From assembly GCF_002860355.1 (NCBI RefSeq), contig NZ_NMWU01000015.1, forward strand, positions 1 to 64,000: DNA of 64,000 bases. Reading direction: 5' to 3'. This document shows, piece by piece, positions 36,687 to 48,203 of the stretch. Source of the DNA: Bifidobacterium margollesii (GTDB lineage Bacteria; Actinomycetota; Actinomycetes; Actinomycetales; Bifidobacteriaceae). Positions within the stretch are counted from its first letter, which is position 1; every line of letters starts with the position of its first letter. The notes beneath the pieces were generated by a model. That model was not told the DNA's origin. It made no database searches and saw only the letters and a list, made by a program, of their open reading frames with translations. The translations under genes and the position numbers were made by a program.

Positions 36687-36803
36687 GTGAGCGACCGTGG
36701 CCGAGGACGAGAAACCAGACGGCGGGAAACCGGACGATGGGAAATCGGACGGCGGGAAATCGGACGATGGGAAATCGGACGATGGGAAATCGGACGAACC
36801 TGA
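36687..36803 (+). CDS. Candidate leaderless small protein built of Arg/Trp pentapeptide repeats
   Basis: A GTG at 36687 lies exactly seven bases after a TACAAT hexamer (36674-36679), the same geometry as other leaderless starts here. The 38-residue frame reads MSDRGRGRETRRRETGR and continues with WEIGR/REIGR units, ending in a TGA at 36801-36803. It is very basic and contains Trp in alternate repeats. ATG 36684 and ATG 36678 are in-frame alternatives. The same promoter may simply serve ligA with a long leader, and a competing frame (36697-36861) gives an acidic DDGKS-repeat peptide, so coding status is unproven. Confidence 0.3.
   Translation: MSDRGRGRETRRRETGRWEIGRREIGRWEIGRWEIGRT
36718..36792 (+). 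repeat. 15-base tandem repeat, five copies, upstream of ligA
   Basis: Units are GACG(G/A)(C/T)GGGAAA(C/T)CG repeated five times at 36718-36792. Length is a multiple of three, so any of the frames crossing it stays open as copy number changes. Confidence 0.9.
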
Positions 36804-36812
36804 CATCCGTGA

Positions 36813-39764
<2,952 letters not shown>

Positions 39765-39805
39765 CGTCTGGCACGTTCAGGGCGATTAACGATAGGGTGG
39801 AGACT

Positions 39806-40945
39806 ATGTCTGCAACGAATCGCGTGGGAATGACCGATGTCATCGAAAGAAACGTCCGTACTCGACTCAGCCGGGTCATCGATCCCGAGCTGGGCAAGTC
39901 CATCACCGATCTGGGCATGATCACCGGCATCGAAGCGGTGCCGCGCGACGTCATCGACTCCGGCAGCTCCGTGGTGGATGTGACGATCAAGGTCGAGCTC
40001 ACCGTCGAAGGATGCCCGCTCACCCAGACCATCATCGACAAGATCAACGAGGCCGTCACCTCGTATCCGGCCGCCACGCTCGTGCCGCATATCGACGTGG
40101 CCTCGATGAGCCAGGAGAAGCTCACCGGACTGGTCAACGATCTCAAGGCCCAGCGCAAGGAGAACCCGTTCACCAAACCCGGCTCCAAAACGCGCATCTT
40201 CGCCATCGCATCCGGCAAGGGCGGCGTCGGCAAATCGTCGGTCACCGCGAACCTCGCCGCCACGTTCGCCGCGCTCGGCTACGACACCGCGGCCATCGAC
40301 GCCGACATCTACGGCTTCTCGCTGCCCACCCTGTTCGGCGTGCACTCCCATCCCACCAATCTCAACGGTATGCTGATGCCCGTCAGCGCGTGGGGTGTGA
40401 AGCTCATCTCCATCGGCATGTTCGCCGGAGCGGATCGGGCGATCCTGTGGCGCGGCCCGAGGCTCCAGCGTTCGCTGGAACAGTTCCTCTCCGACGTATG
40501 GTGGGGGGAGCCCGATGTGCTCCTGCTCGACCTGGCACCCGGCACCGGCGACATGGCGATCTCCGTGGCCCAGGCGCTGCCGAACGCCGAACTCGTGGTC
40601 GTCACCACCCCGCAGCCCAGCGCCTCCGATGTGGCGGTGCGCGCCGGGCTCGTGGCCCTGCAGGTGCCGATGAAGGTGCGCGGCGTGATCGAGAACATGA
40701 GCTACTACGAACACAACGGCGAACGGCTGCGCATCTTCGGCGAGGGTGGTGGCCGGCGGGTCTCCGAGCAGCTCACCCGTGACCTGCATCATGACGTGCC
40801 GCTGCTCGGCAGTCTGCCGCTCGAGCCCGAAGTGCGCATCGACGGCGAGGCCGGTCGTCCCACGGTGCTTGCCCCCGACGGCACGTTGGCCGACACGTCT
40901 CTCGCCGCCCGGTTCCGCGCCATCGCCGAACAGCTGATGGCCTAG
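39806..40945 (+). CDS. mrp: Mrp/ApbC-type iron-sulfur cluster carrier P-loop ATPase
   Basis: 379 residues from ATG 39806 (GGTGGAG upstream). An N-terminal MIP18/DUF59-like domain (VIDPELGKSITDLGM, EGCPLTQTI) is followed by the ATPase core with deviant Walker A ASGKGGVGKSSVTANLA, DADIYGFSLP and DLAPGTGDMAISVAQ. Family members carry and transfer 4Fe-4S clusters. The CxxC cluster ligands seen in many Mrp proteins near the C-terminus are replaced here (ENMSYYEHNGERLRIFGEGGG has no Cys), an oddity shared by some actinobacterial forms. Confidence 0.9.
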   Translation: MSATNRVGMTDVIERNVRTRLSRVIDPELGKSITDLGMITGIEAVPRDVIDSGSSVVDVTIKVELTVEGCPLTQTIIDKINEAVTSYPAATLVPHIDVASMSQEKLTGLVNDLKAQRKENPFTKPGSKTRIFAIASGKGGVGKSSVTANLAATFAALGYDTAAIDADIYGFSLPTLFGVHSHPTNLNGMLMPVSAWGVKLISIGMFAGADRAILWRGPRLQRSLEQFLSDVWWGEPDVLLLDLAPGTGDMAISVAQALPNAELVVVTTPQPSASDVAVRAGLVALQVPMKVRGVIENMSYYEHNGERLRIFGEGGGRRVSEQLTRDLHHDVPLLGSLPLEPEVRIDGEAGRPTVLAPDGTLADTSLAARFRAIAEQLMA

Positions 40946-41021
40946 AGGCCGGCCTAACGGCGTTCCGCTCCGATTTTCAAGGTCGACGTCGGTGCGCCGA
41001 CCGGCCGCGACACGCGCTTCT

Positions 41022-41083
41022 GTTGTATATGCAACTGTTGTATGTGAGTCGTATTAACATCGGCTGTTGCATGTTGCATATAC
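41022..41083. promoter_or_regulatory. MarR-type operator pair upstream of the ABC exporter operon
   Basis: GTTGTATATGCAAC at 41022-41035 is nearly self-palindromic. GTATATGCAAC (41025-41035) is also an exact inverted repeat of GTTGCATATAC (41073-41083), with an extra GTTGCAT copy between. TTGYATATRCAA-like palindromes are typical MarR targets, and the marR gene begins 73 bases later, so autorepression of the operon is likely. Confidence 0.75.
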
Positions 41084-41155
41084 GGCGATCGGCGTATGCC
41101 GGAGCCGTCGACATACCATGACACGGGTCGGAAGAACGGGGGTGCAGGCAGGCGC

Positions 41156-41653
41156 ATGGACAAACGCATTCTCAGCTTCGAGCTGCGGGCGCTATGCAAA
41201 TCCATCGATCGGTATCTCGGCGAAAGCATGCCGAAATCGGCGGCCGACGCCACGGGCGGCAACGCGCATATCATCATGTTCCTCGCCAGGAACCGGCAGC
41301 GGGATATCTACCAGCACAGCATCGAGCAGAAATTCTGCATCACGCGCTCCACGGCGTCGAGGGTGCTCACGCTGATGGAGAAGAAAGGGCTGATCATACG
41401 AGAATCGGTGCCGCATGACGCCCGGCTGAAGAAAATCGTGCTGACGGCCAAGGCCGACTCCATCGTCGCCGATCTCAAGGCGAACGGCGACGATATGGAA
41501 CGACGGCTGATCGCCGGATTCTCCGAGAACGAGGAGGCCGCCCTCTACGACTACGTGCGTCGGCTGCGCGAGAACATCGCCGTCATGAGCGCCGAATACG
41601 AGCGGGAATGCCGCACGAACGATACGAAGAACAAGAAGGGAGACGACGAGTGA
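41156..41653 (+). CDS. MarR-family regulator
   Basis: 165 residues from ATG 41156. The winged-helix core is visible as QHSIEQKFCITRSTASRVLTLMEKKGLI and SVPHDARLKKIVLTAKA, the recognition helix and wing. It is the first gene of an operon with two ABC exporter half-transporters, and its stop overlaps the next start (GTGA). Proteins in this arrangement normally sense the exported toxic compound and release the operator upstream; here that compound is unknown. The frame is open from 41096, but the added residues are outside the MarR fold. Confidence 0.92.
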   Translation: MDKRILSFELRALCKSIDRYLGESMPKSAADATGGNAHIIMFLARNRQRDIYQHSIEQKFCITRSTASRVLTLMEKKGLIIRESVPHDARLKKIVLTAKADSIVADLKANGDDMERRLIAGFSENEEAALYDYVRRLRENIAVMSAEYERECRTNDTKNKKGDDE

Positions 41654-43500
41654 CGACATCCACATCCGCCGACGCCAAGCGGCGGAACGCGAAATCAGAC
41701 AAGCCGAAGCACCTGCTCCGCACATTGGGCGCTTCCATGCGCGAATACAAAAAGGAAAGCCTGCTGGCCCCGGCCTTCGTGACCATCGAAAGCATCCTGG
41801 AGATCCTGATCCCCACCATCATGGCCGCGCTCATCGATCAGGGCATCACCGGCGGCAACATGAACGCGATCGTGAAGTTCGGTCTGATCCTGCTGCTCTG
41901 CTCCGCGGTGTCACTCAGCTGCGGATTCCTCGCGGGACGGTTCGCCGCCGTGGCCGCGGCTGGATTCGCCAAGAACCTGCGTCACGACCAGTTCGAACAG
42001 GTGCAGCGCTTCAGCTTCACCAACATCGACCGGTTCTCCACCGGCTCGATCATCACCCGACTCACCACCGACGTGACGAACGTGCAGGTCGCCTTCATGA
42101 TGATGGTTCGCATGGGCGTGCGAGCGCCGATCATGGTGGTGGTCGCCTGGTTCTTCTCGTTCCGCATCAGCCCGTCGATCTCCATGGTGTTCCTCGCCTG
42201 CGTGCCGATCCTCGCCATCGGCCTGTGCGGTCTCGCCGTGCTCGTCCACCCGGTGTTCGAGCGGGTCTTCCACACGTATGATGAACTCAACAACGTGGTG
42301 GACGAGAACCTGCAGGGCGTGCGAGTGGTCAAGTCGTTCAACCGGGAAGGCTACGAGGTCTCCAAGTTCGACGGGATCTCCCGGCGCATCTTCAAGGACT
42401 TCATCAAGGCCGAACGCATCATGAGCTTCAACATGCCGTTGATGATGCTGTGCGTCTACGGCTCGATGATCCTCATCTCGTGGATGGGCGCCGACCAGAT
42501 CGTCGCCTCCGGCAACAACCCCGCCGTGGGCCTGACCACCGGCGATCTCACCGCACTGGTCACCTACGCCATGCAGATCCTCATGGCCATGATGATGCTT
42601 TCCATGATGTTCGTGATGGTCATCATCTCCCAGGCCTCCGCCGAACGCATCACCCGTGTGCTGCAGGAGAAGAGCACCGTCGTCGACCCGCGGAACCCGG
42701 TGCGCAGCGTGGCCGACGGGTCCATCGAATTCGACGACGTGACCTTCCGCTATTCGCAGGATTCGGAAAAGCCGGTGCTGGACCACATCGACCTCGACAT
42801 CCCCTCCGGCGCCACCATCGGCATCGTCGGCGGCACCGGTTCGGCGAAATCCTCGCTCGTGCAGCTGATACCCCGCCTCTACGACGTTTCCGAAGGATCG
42901 CTCAAGGTGGGCGGCGTGGACGTACGCGACTACGACCTCGAACTGCTGCGCGACCAAGTGGCCATGGTGCTGCAGAAGAACGTGCTGTTCAGCGGCACCA
43001 TCGCCGAGAACCTGCGATGGGGCAACCCCGAAGCCACCGACGAGGACCTGCGCCACGCCTGCCGGCTCGCCCAGGCCGACGGATTCATCCGGGAGTTCCC
43101 CGACGGATACGACACGATGCTCGAACAGGGCGGTACCAACGTTTCCGGCGGCCAGCGTCAGCGCCTGTGCATCGCCCGCGCACTGCTGAAGAAGCCGAAG
43201 ATCCTGATCCTCGACGACTCGACCAGCGCCGTCGACACGAAAACCGACCGATCCATCCGCGCCGCGTTCCGCGACGAGATCCCCGACACCACGAAGATCA
43301 TCATCGCCCAGCGCGTGGCCTCCGTGCAGGAGTCCGACATGATCCTCGTGATGGACGAAGGCCGCATCATGGCCCGCGGCACGCATGACGAACTGCTCGA
43401 AACCTGCGACGAATACCGGTCCATCTACGAATCGCAGACCAGAAGCAAGGAATCCCGAACCGAAAACCAGTCTCCGAACGCCGAAGGAGGTGCCCGATAA
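41650..43500 (+). CDS. ABC exporter half-transporter with degenerate nucleotide-binding site
   Basis: 616 residues from GTG 41650 (AGGGAG upstream): six membrane segments (about 35-320), then an ATPase domain. The ATPase deviates at several catalytic places. Walker A is GGTGSAKSS, with Ala for the usual Gly before Lys. Walker B ends ILDDSTSAVD, with Asp in place of the catalytic Glu. The switch His is Gln (IIIAQRVASV). Its signature VSGGQRQR is intact. This is the pattern of the degenerate member of heterodimeric multidrug exporters. The partner starts at the last base of its stop codon. Confidence 0.93.
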   Translation: MTTSTSADAKRRNAKSDKPKHLLRTLGASMREYKKESLLAPAFVTIESILEILIPTIMAALIDQGITGGNMNAIVKFGLILLLCSAVSLSCGFLAGRFAAVAAAGFAKNLRHDQFEQVQRFSFTNIDRFSTGSIITRLTTDVTNVQVAFMMMVRMGVRAPIMVVVAWFFSFRISPSISMVFLACVPILAIGLCGLAVLVHPVFERVFHTYDELNNVVDENLQGVRVVKSFNREGYEVSKFDGISRRIFKDFIKAERIMSFNMPLMMLCVYGSMILISWMGADQIVASGNNPAVGLTTGDLTALVTYAMQILMAMMMLSMMFVMVIISQASAERITRVLQEKSTVVDPRNPVRSVADGSIEFDDVTFRYSQDSEKPVLDHIDLDIPSGATIGIVGGTGSAKSSLVQLIPRLYDVSEGSLKVGGVDVRDYDLELLRDQVAMVLQKNVLFSGTIAENLRWGNPEATDEDLRHACRLAQADGFIREFPDGYDTMLEQGGTNVSGGQRQRLCIARALLKKPKILILDDSTSAVDTKTDRSIRAAFRDEIPDTTKIIIAQRVASVQESDMILVMDEGRIMARGTHDELLETCDEYRSIYESQTRSKESRTENQSPNAEGGAR

Positions 43501-45548
43501 TGGCAGACAACACCGCCGCCAATACCGCATCGAAGGAATCGAAGAACACGTTCTCCGGCCGCAAGCCCGGCATCGGCAAACCCGCGCCCGGCACCATCAA
43601 GCGACTCTTCGGCTACATCCTGCAGTACCGGTTGCGCATCGTCGTCATCGTGGCCTGCATCCTCATTGGCGCGGCCGCGCAAGCCGGATCCGCGTTGTTC
43701 CTCCAGACGCTCATCGACAACTACATCCTGCCGCTCGTCGGCGTCGACAACCCCGACTGGGGCCCGCTCATCCGCGCCATCACGCTGATCGGCTGCCTCT
43801 ACGTGGCCGGCATCGTCAGCGGCTGGCTGTGGATGTGGCTCGTCGTCACCGTGGAACAGGGCACGCTCAAGAAGATTCGCGACGACATGTTCGCCCACCA
43901 GCAGCAGCTGCCGATCCGCTACTTCGACAGCCATGAGCACGGCGACATCATGAGCCGCTACACCAACGACACCGACACGCTGCGCCAGGCCATCAGCCAG
44001 TCGTTCCCGCAGATGTTCTCCGCCAGCATCTCCGCCCTCGCCGCGCTGCTGGCCATGCTGTGGCTCTCCGTGCCGTTCACCCTGTTCGTCATCGTGTTCA
44101 CCGTCGGCCTGCTGTGGGTCGTAAGGAAGGTCGTCGGTCGTTCCGGACGCTTCTTCGTCAAGCAGCAGCAGTGGCTCGGCGATGTGAACGCCTTCGTGGA
44201 GGAATCCGTCAACGGCCAGAAGGTCATCAAGGTGTTCAACCACGAAGCCGCCACCCAGAAGACCTTCGACGAGAAGAACGAGGAGCTTTTCGAAGCGGCC
44301 GCCGAAGCGAACACCTGGGGCAATGTGACCATGCCGATCGTCGTCAATCTGGGCTACCTGCTCTACATTCTCATGGCGATCGTCGGTGGTATGGTCGCGA
44401 TCGCCGGGCTGGGCAACTTCGGTCTCGCCGGCGCTGGCCCGCTTACCCTCGGCACGCTGATCTCGCTGCTCACCCTCTCCCGATCCTTCGTCAACCCGAT
44501 CGGCCAGGTCTCGATGCAGCTCAACATGGTGATGATGGCCATCGCCGGCGCCTCCCGCATCTTCGCCCTGATGGACGAGCCCGTGGAGGAGGACGGCGGC
44601 ACCGTCACCCTCGTGAACGTGGAGCTCGGCGAGGACGGCCGCACCATGACCGAGGTCGATCACGAAACCGGCTACTGGGCGTGGAAGCGCGAGGATGGCG
44701 ACGACGGCACCCGGTCGCTCGCCGCCGCACACGCGCTGAGCCCCCGAGCCGCGGAAGTGGCGATGAAGGCCCGCGAATCGGCGATCACCTCGCCGGACGG
44801 CCGACTCACCCTACTGCGCGGCGACGTGAGGTTCACCGATGTGACGTTCGGCTACGATCCCGGCAAGCCGGTGCTGCACGACATCACCTGGTTCGCCAAG
44901 CCCGGCCAGAAGATCGCGCTCGTCGGCGCCACCGGCGCCGGCAAGACCACCGTGACCAATCTCATCAACCGGTTCTACGACGTGCAGGAAGGTCAGATCC
45001 TCTACGATGGCATTTCCGTCAAGGGCATCCACAAGTCGGATCTGCGTCGTTCGCTCGGCGTGGTGCTGCAGGACGTGAACCTGTTCACCGGCACCGTGAT
45101 GGACAACATTCGCTACGGTCGATTGAACGCCACGGACGAGGAATGCATCGCCGCGGCGAAGCTCACCAATGCGGACGGTTTCATCCGCATGCTACCGCAG
45201 GGATACCAGACCGTTCTTGAAGGCGACGGCAGCGGATTGTCACAGGGTCAGCGCCAGCTGATCTCCATCGCTCGAGCCGCCGTGGCCGACCCACCCGCGC
45301 TGATCCTCGACGAGGCCACGTCATCCATCGACACCCGCACCGAGGAAGTGGTGCAGGCCGGCATGGACAATCTGATGAAGGGCCGCACCGTGTTCGTGAT
45401 CGCGCACCGACTCTCCACCGTGCGCAACTCCGACGTGATCATGGTGCTCGACCACGGTCGGATCCTCGAACGCGGCAACCACGACGAGCTCATCGCGCTC
45501 AAGGGCGAGTACTACCAGCTGTACACGGGCGCCGTGGAGCTGGACTAG
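43500..45548 (+). CDS. ABC exporter half-transporter, catalytically competent partner
   Basis: 682 residues: six membrane segments, then a canonical ATPase with Walker A GATGAGKTT, Walker B LILDEATSSID and switch VIAHRLSTV. The signature is LSQGQRQ instead of LSGGQ, which faces the degenerate site of its partner in a heterodimer. A ~70-residue acidic linker (VEEDGGTVTLVNVELGEDG...GDDGTRSL) lies between the membrane and ATPase parts, longer than usual. It is the third gene of the MarR-controlled operon. Substrates of such pairs include drugs, bile salts and peptides; which applies cannot be read. Confidence 0.94.
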   Translation: MADNTAANTASKESKNTFSGRKPGIGKPAPGTIKRLFGYILQYRLRIVVIVACILIGAAAQAGSALFLQTLIDNYILPLVGVDNPDWGPLIRAITLIGCLYVAGIVSGWLWMWLVVTVEQGTLKKIRDDMFAHQQQLPIRYFDSHEHGDIMSRYTNDTDTLRQAISQSFPQMFSASISALAALLAMLWLSVPFTLFVIVFTVGLLWVVRKVVGRSGRFFVKQQQWLGDVNAFVEESVNGQKVIKVFNHEAATQKTFDEKNEELFEAAAEANTWGNVTMPIVVNLGYLLYILMAIVGGMVAIAGLGNFGLAGAGPLTLGTLISLLTLSRSFVNPIGQVSMQLNMVMMAIAGASRIFALMDEPVEEDGGTVTLVNVELGEDGRTMTEVDHETGYWAWKREDGDDGTRSLAAAHALSPRAAEVAMKARESAITSPDGRLTLLRGDVRFTDVTFGYDPGKPVLHDITWFAKPGQKIALVGATGAGKTTVTNLINRFYDVQEGQILYDGISVKGIHKSDLRRSLGVVLQDVNLFTGTVMDNIRYGRLNATDEECIAAAKLTNADGFIRMLPQGYQTVLEGDGSGLSQGQRQLISIARAAVADPPALILDEATSSIDTRTEEVVQAGMDNLMKGRTVFVIAHRLSTVRNSDVIMVLDHGRILERGNHDELIALKGEYYQLYTGAVELD

Positions 45549-45784
45549 CGGCCGGTTGCCGTATTGTTCCTCGGCGCCTTTCCGCCGGCTGTCGCACGTT
45601 GAACGACTTGAGGACTCCAAATCTTCAGGTCGGATGGTGATAGCAAGATGGAAGACGCTTCGCCGCCGTATCGGTTGCCGGGACGACGTCGCCGGAACGA
45701 CATGGACCGGACCGCCGCAGCGTAACGCGGGATCGGCGGATATGCAATACGGCACGGAATCGACAACAGGGAAGAGGTTTGAAG

Positions 45785-48202
45785 GTGGTCAAGGAACGAC
45801 TGGCGCAATGCGTCACGACCCTGCGCAGATACCCCGTGGCGGTGCTCGTCGCGGTGACGGTGATCCTGGCGGGATACGTCGGATTCGCGAACTTCCGGCC
45901 GATCAACCTGTACTACAGCGTCACCTTCACCCAGACGCCCGCCGAGAACAGCAACGTCGTCTTCGCCTTCGACGAGAACGAGGATTATGCCGCGTCGTCC
46001 CGGCAGACGACCAAGGTGATCCAGTCGCAGGCCACAATCCATCTCGATCCGCTCAACGACGATTCCCGTACCCTGTCGATCACGGTAGACGGCGAGAACG
46101 CGCAGGTCGGTGCGTTTGTGGCTCACATCAACGTCCGAACCAAAATCGACCATGCGGTGTACAGCATTCCGGGCGCTCAACTGCAGCGCAGCGTCGTGGA
46201 TGGCAAAACGGTCTTCTCGCTCACCGAAGCCCAGCTGAACGACGTGATGCGCGCGTCCACAAGACAATCCGAAACCAGACTCTACCTGCTGCTGCTCATC
46301 GGCGTGTGCTTCGTCGTCGTTCTCGGCAAGCTCACGCTGTTCAGGAAGCTGCCGAAACGCTACTATGCGGCCGGTTGCCTGATACTCGGCATGATGTACG
46401 CCTTCTTCTACCGGCTGTGGTTCGTCAAAGGCGGTATCGGCGCCGGCCGATACCCGTACCGCCGTGCGATCACCATACTCATCGTGCTGCTACTGATCGT
46501 CATGGTTGCGAACTATCTCGTCGGCGCGAAAGGCGGCCTGCTGGCCCGCCGAATCATGTCGGGGCTCAACTATCCGATCGTCATCGGCTACGTGATTTAC
46601 CAGTTCAGGCTCTTCACACAGTATCTGGAAGGCTTCCCCGACGAACAGGCCCACGTCTCCTACATCGTGTTCCTCAAACAGCATGGCGGCGTCATCCCCG
46701 ATTTCGCCCACATGCGCATCTACCCGTACGTCGGCGACAATGCGATGAACCTGGCCGGGCCCACGCAGTTCAACTATCTGGGCCATCCGCCGCTGTACTA
46801 CCACATCATGAGTCTGTTCGGCGGTGTGCGGATATCCGGCGATCAGGCCACGTTCAGTCTCGACTGGCTGCGGACGCTGTCGTTCATCATCGGCGTGCTC
46901 GGCCTGCTCATGATCTTCTACATCGGGTTCACGCGCATCGCGCCGGTACCGCTGCTGCACCTGCTGTTCGCGCTTATCGTCATCGCGCCGGTCAACATGG
47001 TCTACGGTCTCAGCGGCGTCTCCAACGACACGCTGATCCTGCTGACGGTGAGCGTCTACGCCCTCGGTATCATACGGTTCTTCGAACGCCGGTACGACTG
47101 GCTTACGTTCCTGCTCATCGCGGTCGGCGTGAGCGCCACCGTGCTCACCAAGCTCACCGGCGGCATGCTGGTCGTCGTCATGAGCGTGCTGGTGGTGGGC
47201 TACACGCTGCTGGTGGAGAAGCACCCCGGCAACATTCTGCGCCCGGCGTTCTACGCCTCCACGCCGGTGTATCTGCTGCCGATCGCCTATTTCGCCGGCC
47301 TGTACGCCAAATTCCACACGATCCAGCCCGGCTACGCCAACATGGCCTACGCGGAATACGTGAACAGCGCCATGTACACGCCGATCGACAAGCGTGACTC
47401 CGGCATGTTCGTCGCCGACGTGGTGCAGACGTTCATCGAAAGATTCCTTGGCACCTGGTATGCCGTCACCGGGCACGTCAATCTGCCCCGGCCCGACATG
47501 AAGGCGTACGACATCACCACGATCGGCGTGATTCTGGTATTCCTCGTGCCGCTTACGGTGTTCTTCTTCGCGAAGAGCCGGGCGCAGCGGTACCTGTCGA
47601 TGGGCGCGGCGTCCGTGCTGGTCGTGCTGCTCTACGAGTTCGTCGGCGTGGCGAAATCCTACTACTTCAACGGTCGGTTCGGCGGGTACAGCAGCCGCTA
47701 CTTCCTGTGCGCGATCGTGTTCTTCGCCCTAGCGATCATATGGATGCTCACACGATACTTCGTGAAGACGGCCGACGATCGGCTGATCGGTACGGGACTC
47801 GCCGGCGAGGAATCGGGCGGTACGGGACCGGTCGGCACGGGGCTGATCGACAGGGGACCGGTCGACAGGGGACCGGTCGACAGGGGACCGGTCGACAAGA
47901 AGCCGATCGACGCAGACGTTGCGGACGGTTCGGCCCAAACCTCGCCGGCATCGGATGCGCCGGTGTCCGGGAAGTCTGGAACCGGAGCGAAATCGTCGGA
48001 TACGACGGTTTCCGGCAAGCATGTCCGCCAGACATCCCGCCAGACATCTTCGGAAGCCTCACCGGCGCGGTATGCGTCCCTGACCCGACTGGGCACCTTC
48101 GTGGTGCTCGGGCTGATCGTGCTGATGTTCATGGACGGCTTCATCTACTCGTTCCTCTACCAGGCCGATCAGATCCCCCAGCTGATGGTGGTGGGACAGT
48201 AG
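45785..48202 (+). CDS. DUF2142-like / GT-C-type multi-spanning membrane protein
   Basis: 805 residues from GTG 45785, seven bases after GGAAGAGG; TTG 45779 is an alternative. One N-terminal membrane segment is followed by a ~130-residue outer domain and ten or more membrane segments. FPDEQAHVSYIVFLKQHGG and HPPLYYHIMSLFGG resemble the conserved loops of DUF2142 proteins, which belong to the GT-C group of glycan-building enzymes. A C-terminal cytoplasmic stretch carries DRGPV repeats, and one more membrane segment ends the chain. It converges with the next membrane gene, leaving a single base between the stops. Likely role: surface polysaccharide or glycolipid assembly, inferred. Confidence 0.8.
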   Translation: MVKERLAQCVTTLRRYPVAVLVAVTVILAGYVGFANFRPINLYYSVTFTQTPAENSNVVFAFDENEDYAASSRQTTKVIQSQATIHLDPLNDDSRTLSITVDGENAQVGAFVAHINVRTKIDHAVYSIPGAQLQRSVVDGKTVFSLTEAQLNDVMRASTRQSETRLYLLLLIGVCFVVVLGKLTLFRKLPKRYYAAGCLILGMMYAFFYRLWFVKGGIGAGRYPYRRAITILIVLLLIVMVANYLVGAKGGLLARRIMSGLNYPIVIGYVIYQFRLFTQYLEGFPDEQAHVSYIVFLKQHGGVIPDFAHMRIYPYVGDNAMNLAGPTQFNYLGHPPLYYHIMSLFGGVRISGDQATFSLDWLRTLSFIIGVLGLLMIFYIGFTRIAPVPLLHLLFALIVIAPVNMVYGLSGVSNDTLILLTVSVYALGIIRFFERRYDWLTFLLIAVGVSATVLTKLTGGMLVVVMSVLVVGYTLLVEKHPGNILRPAFYASTPVYLLPIAYFAGLYAKFHTIQPGYANMAYAEYVNSAMYTPIDKRDSGMFVADVVQTFIERFLGTWYAVTGHVNLPRPDMKAYDITTIGVILVFLVPLTVFFFAKSRAQRYLSMGAASVLVVLLYEFVGVAKSYYFNGRFGGYSSRYFLCAIVFFALAIIWMLTRYFVKTADDRLIGTGLAGEESGGTGPVGTGLIDRGPVDRGPVDRGPVDKKPIDADVADGSAQTSPASDAPVSGKSGTGAKSSDTTVSGKHVRQTSRQTSSEASPARYASLTRLGTFVVLGLIVLMFMDGFIYSFLYQADQIPQLMVVGQ
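47849..47893 (+). repeat. Three perfect 15-base repeats in the DUF2142-like gene
   Basis: GACAGGGGACCGGTC occurs three times in direct succession, encoding DRGPV-DRGPV-DRGPV in the hydrophilic C-terminal region. Frame is kept if copies are gained or lost. Confidence 0.95.
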
Positions 48203-48203
48203 G

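Noticed and set aside
41911-44732. Long antisense frames over the two ABC exporter genes
   Set aside because: Low-complexity His/Asp/Glu-rich translations typical of the shadow of high-GC coding DNA.
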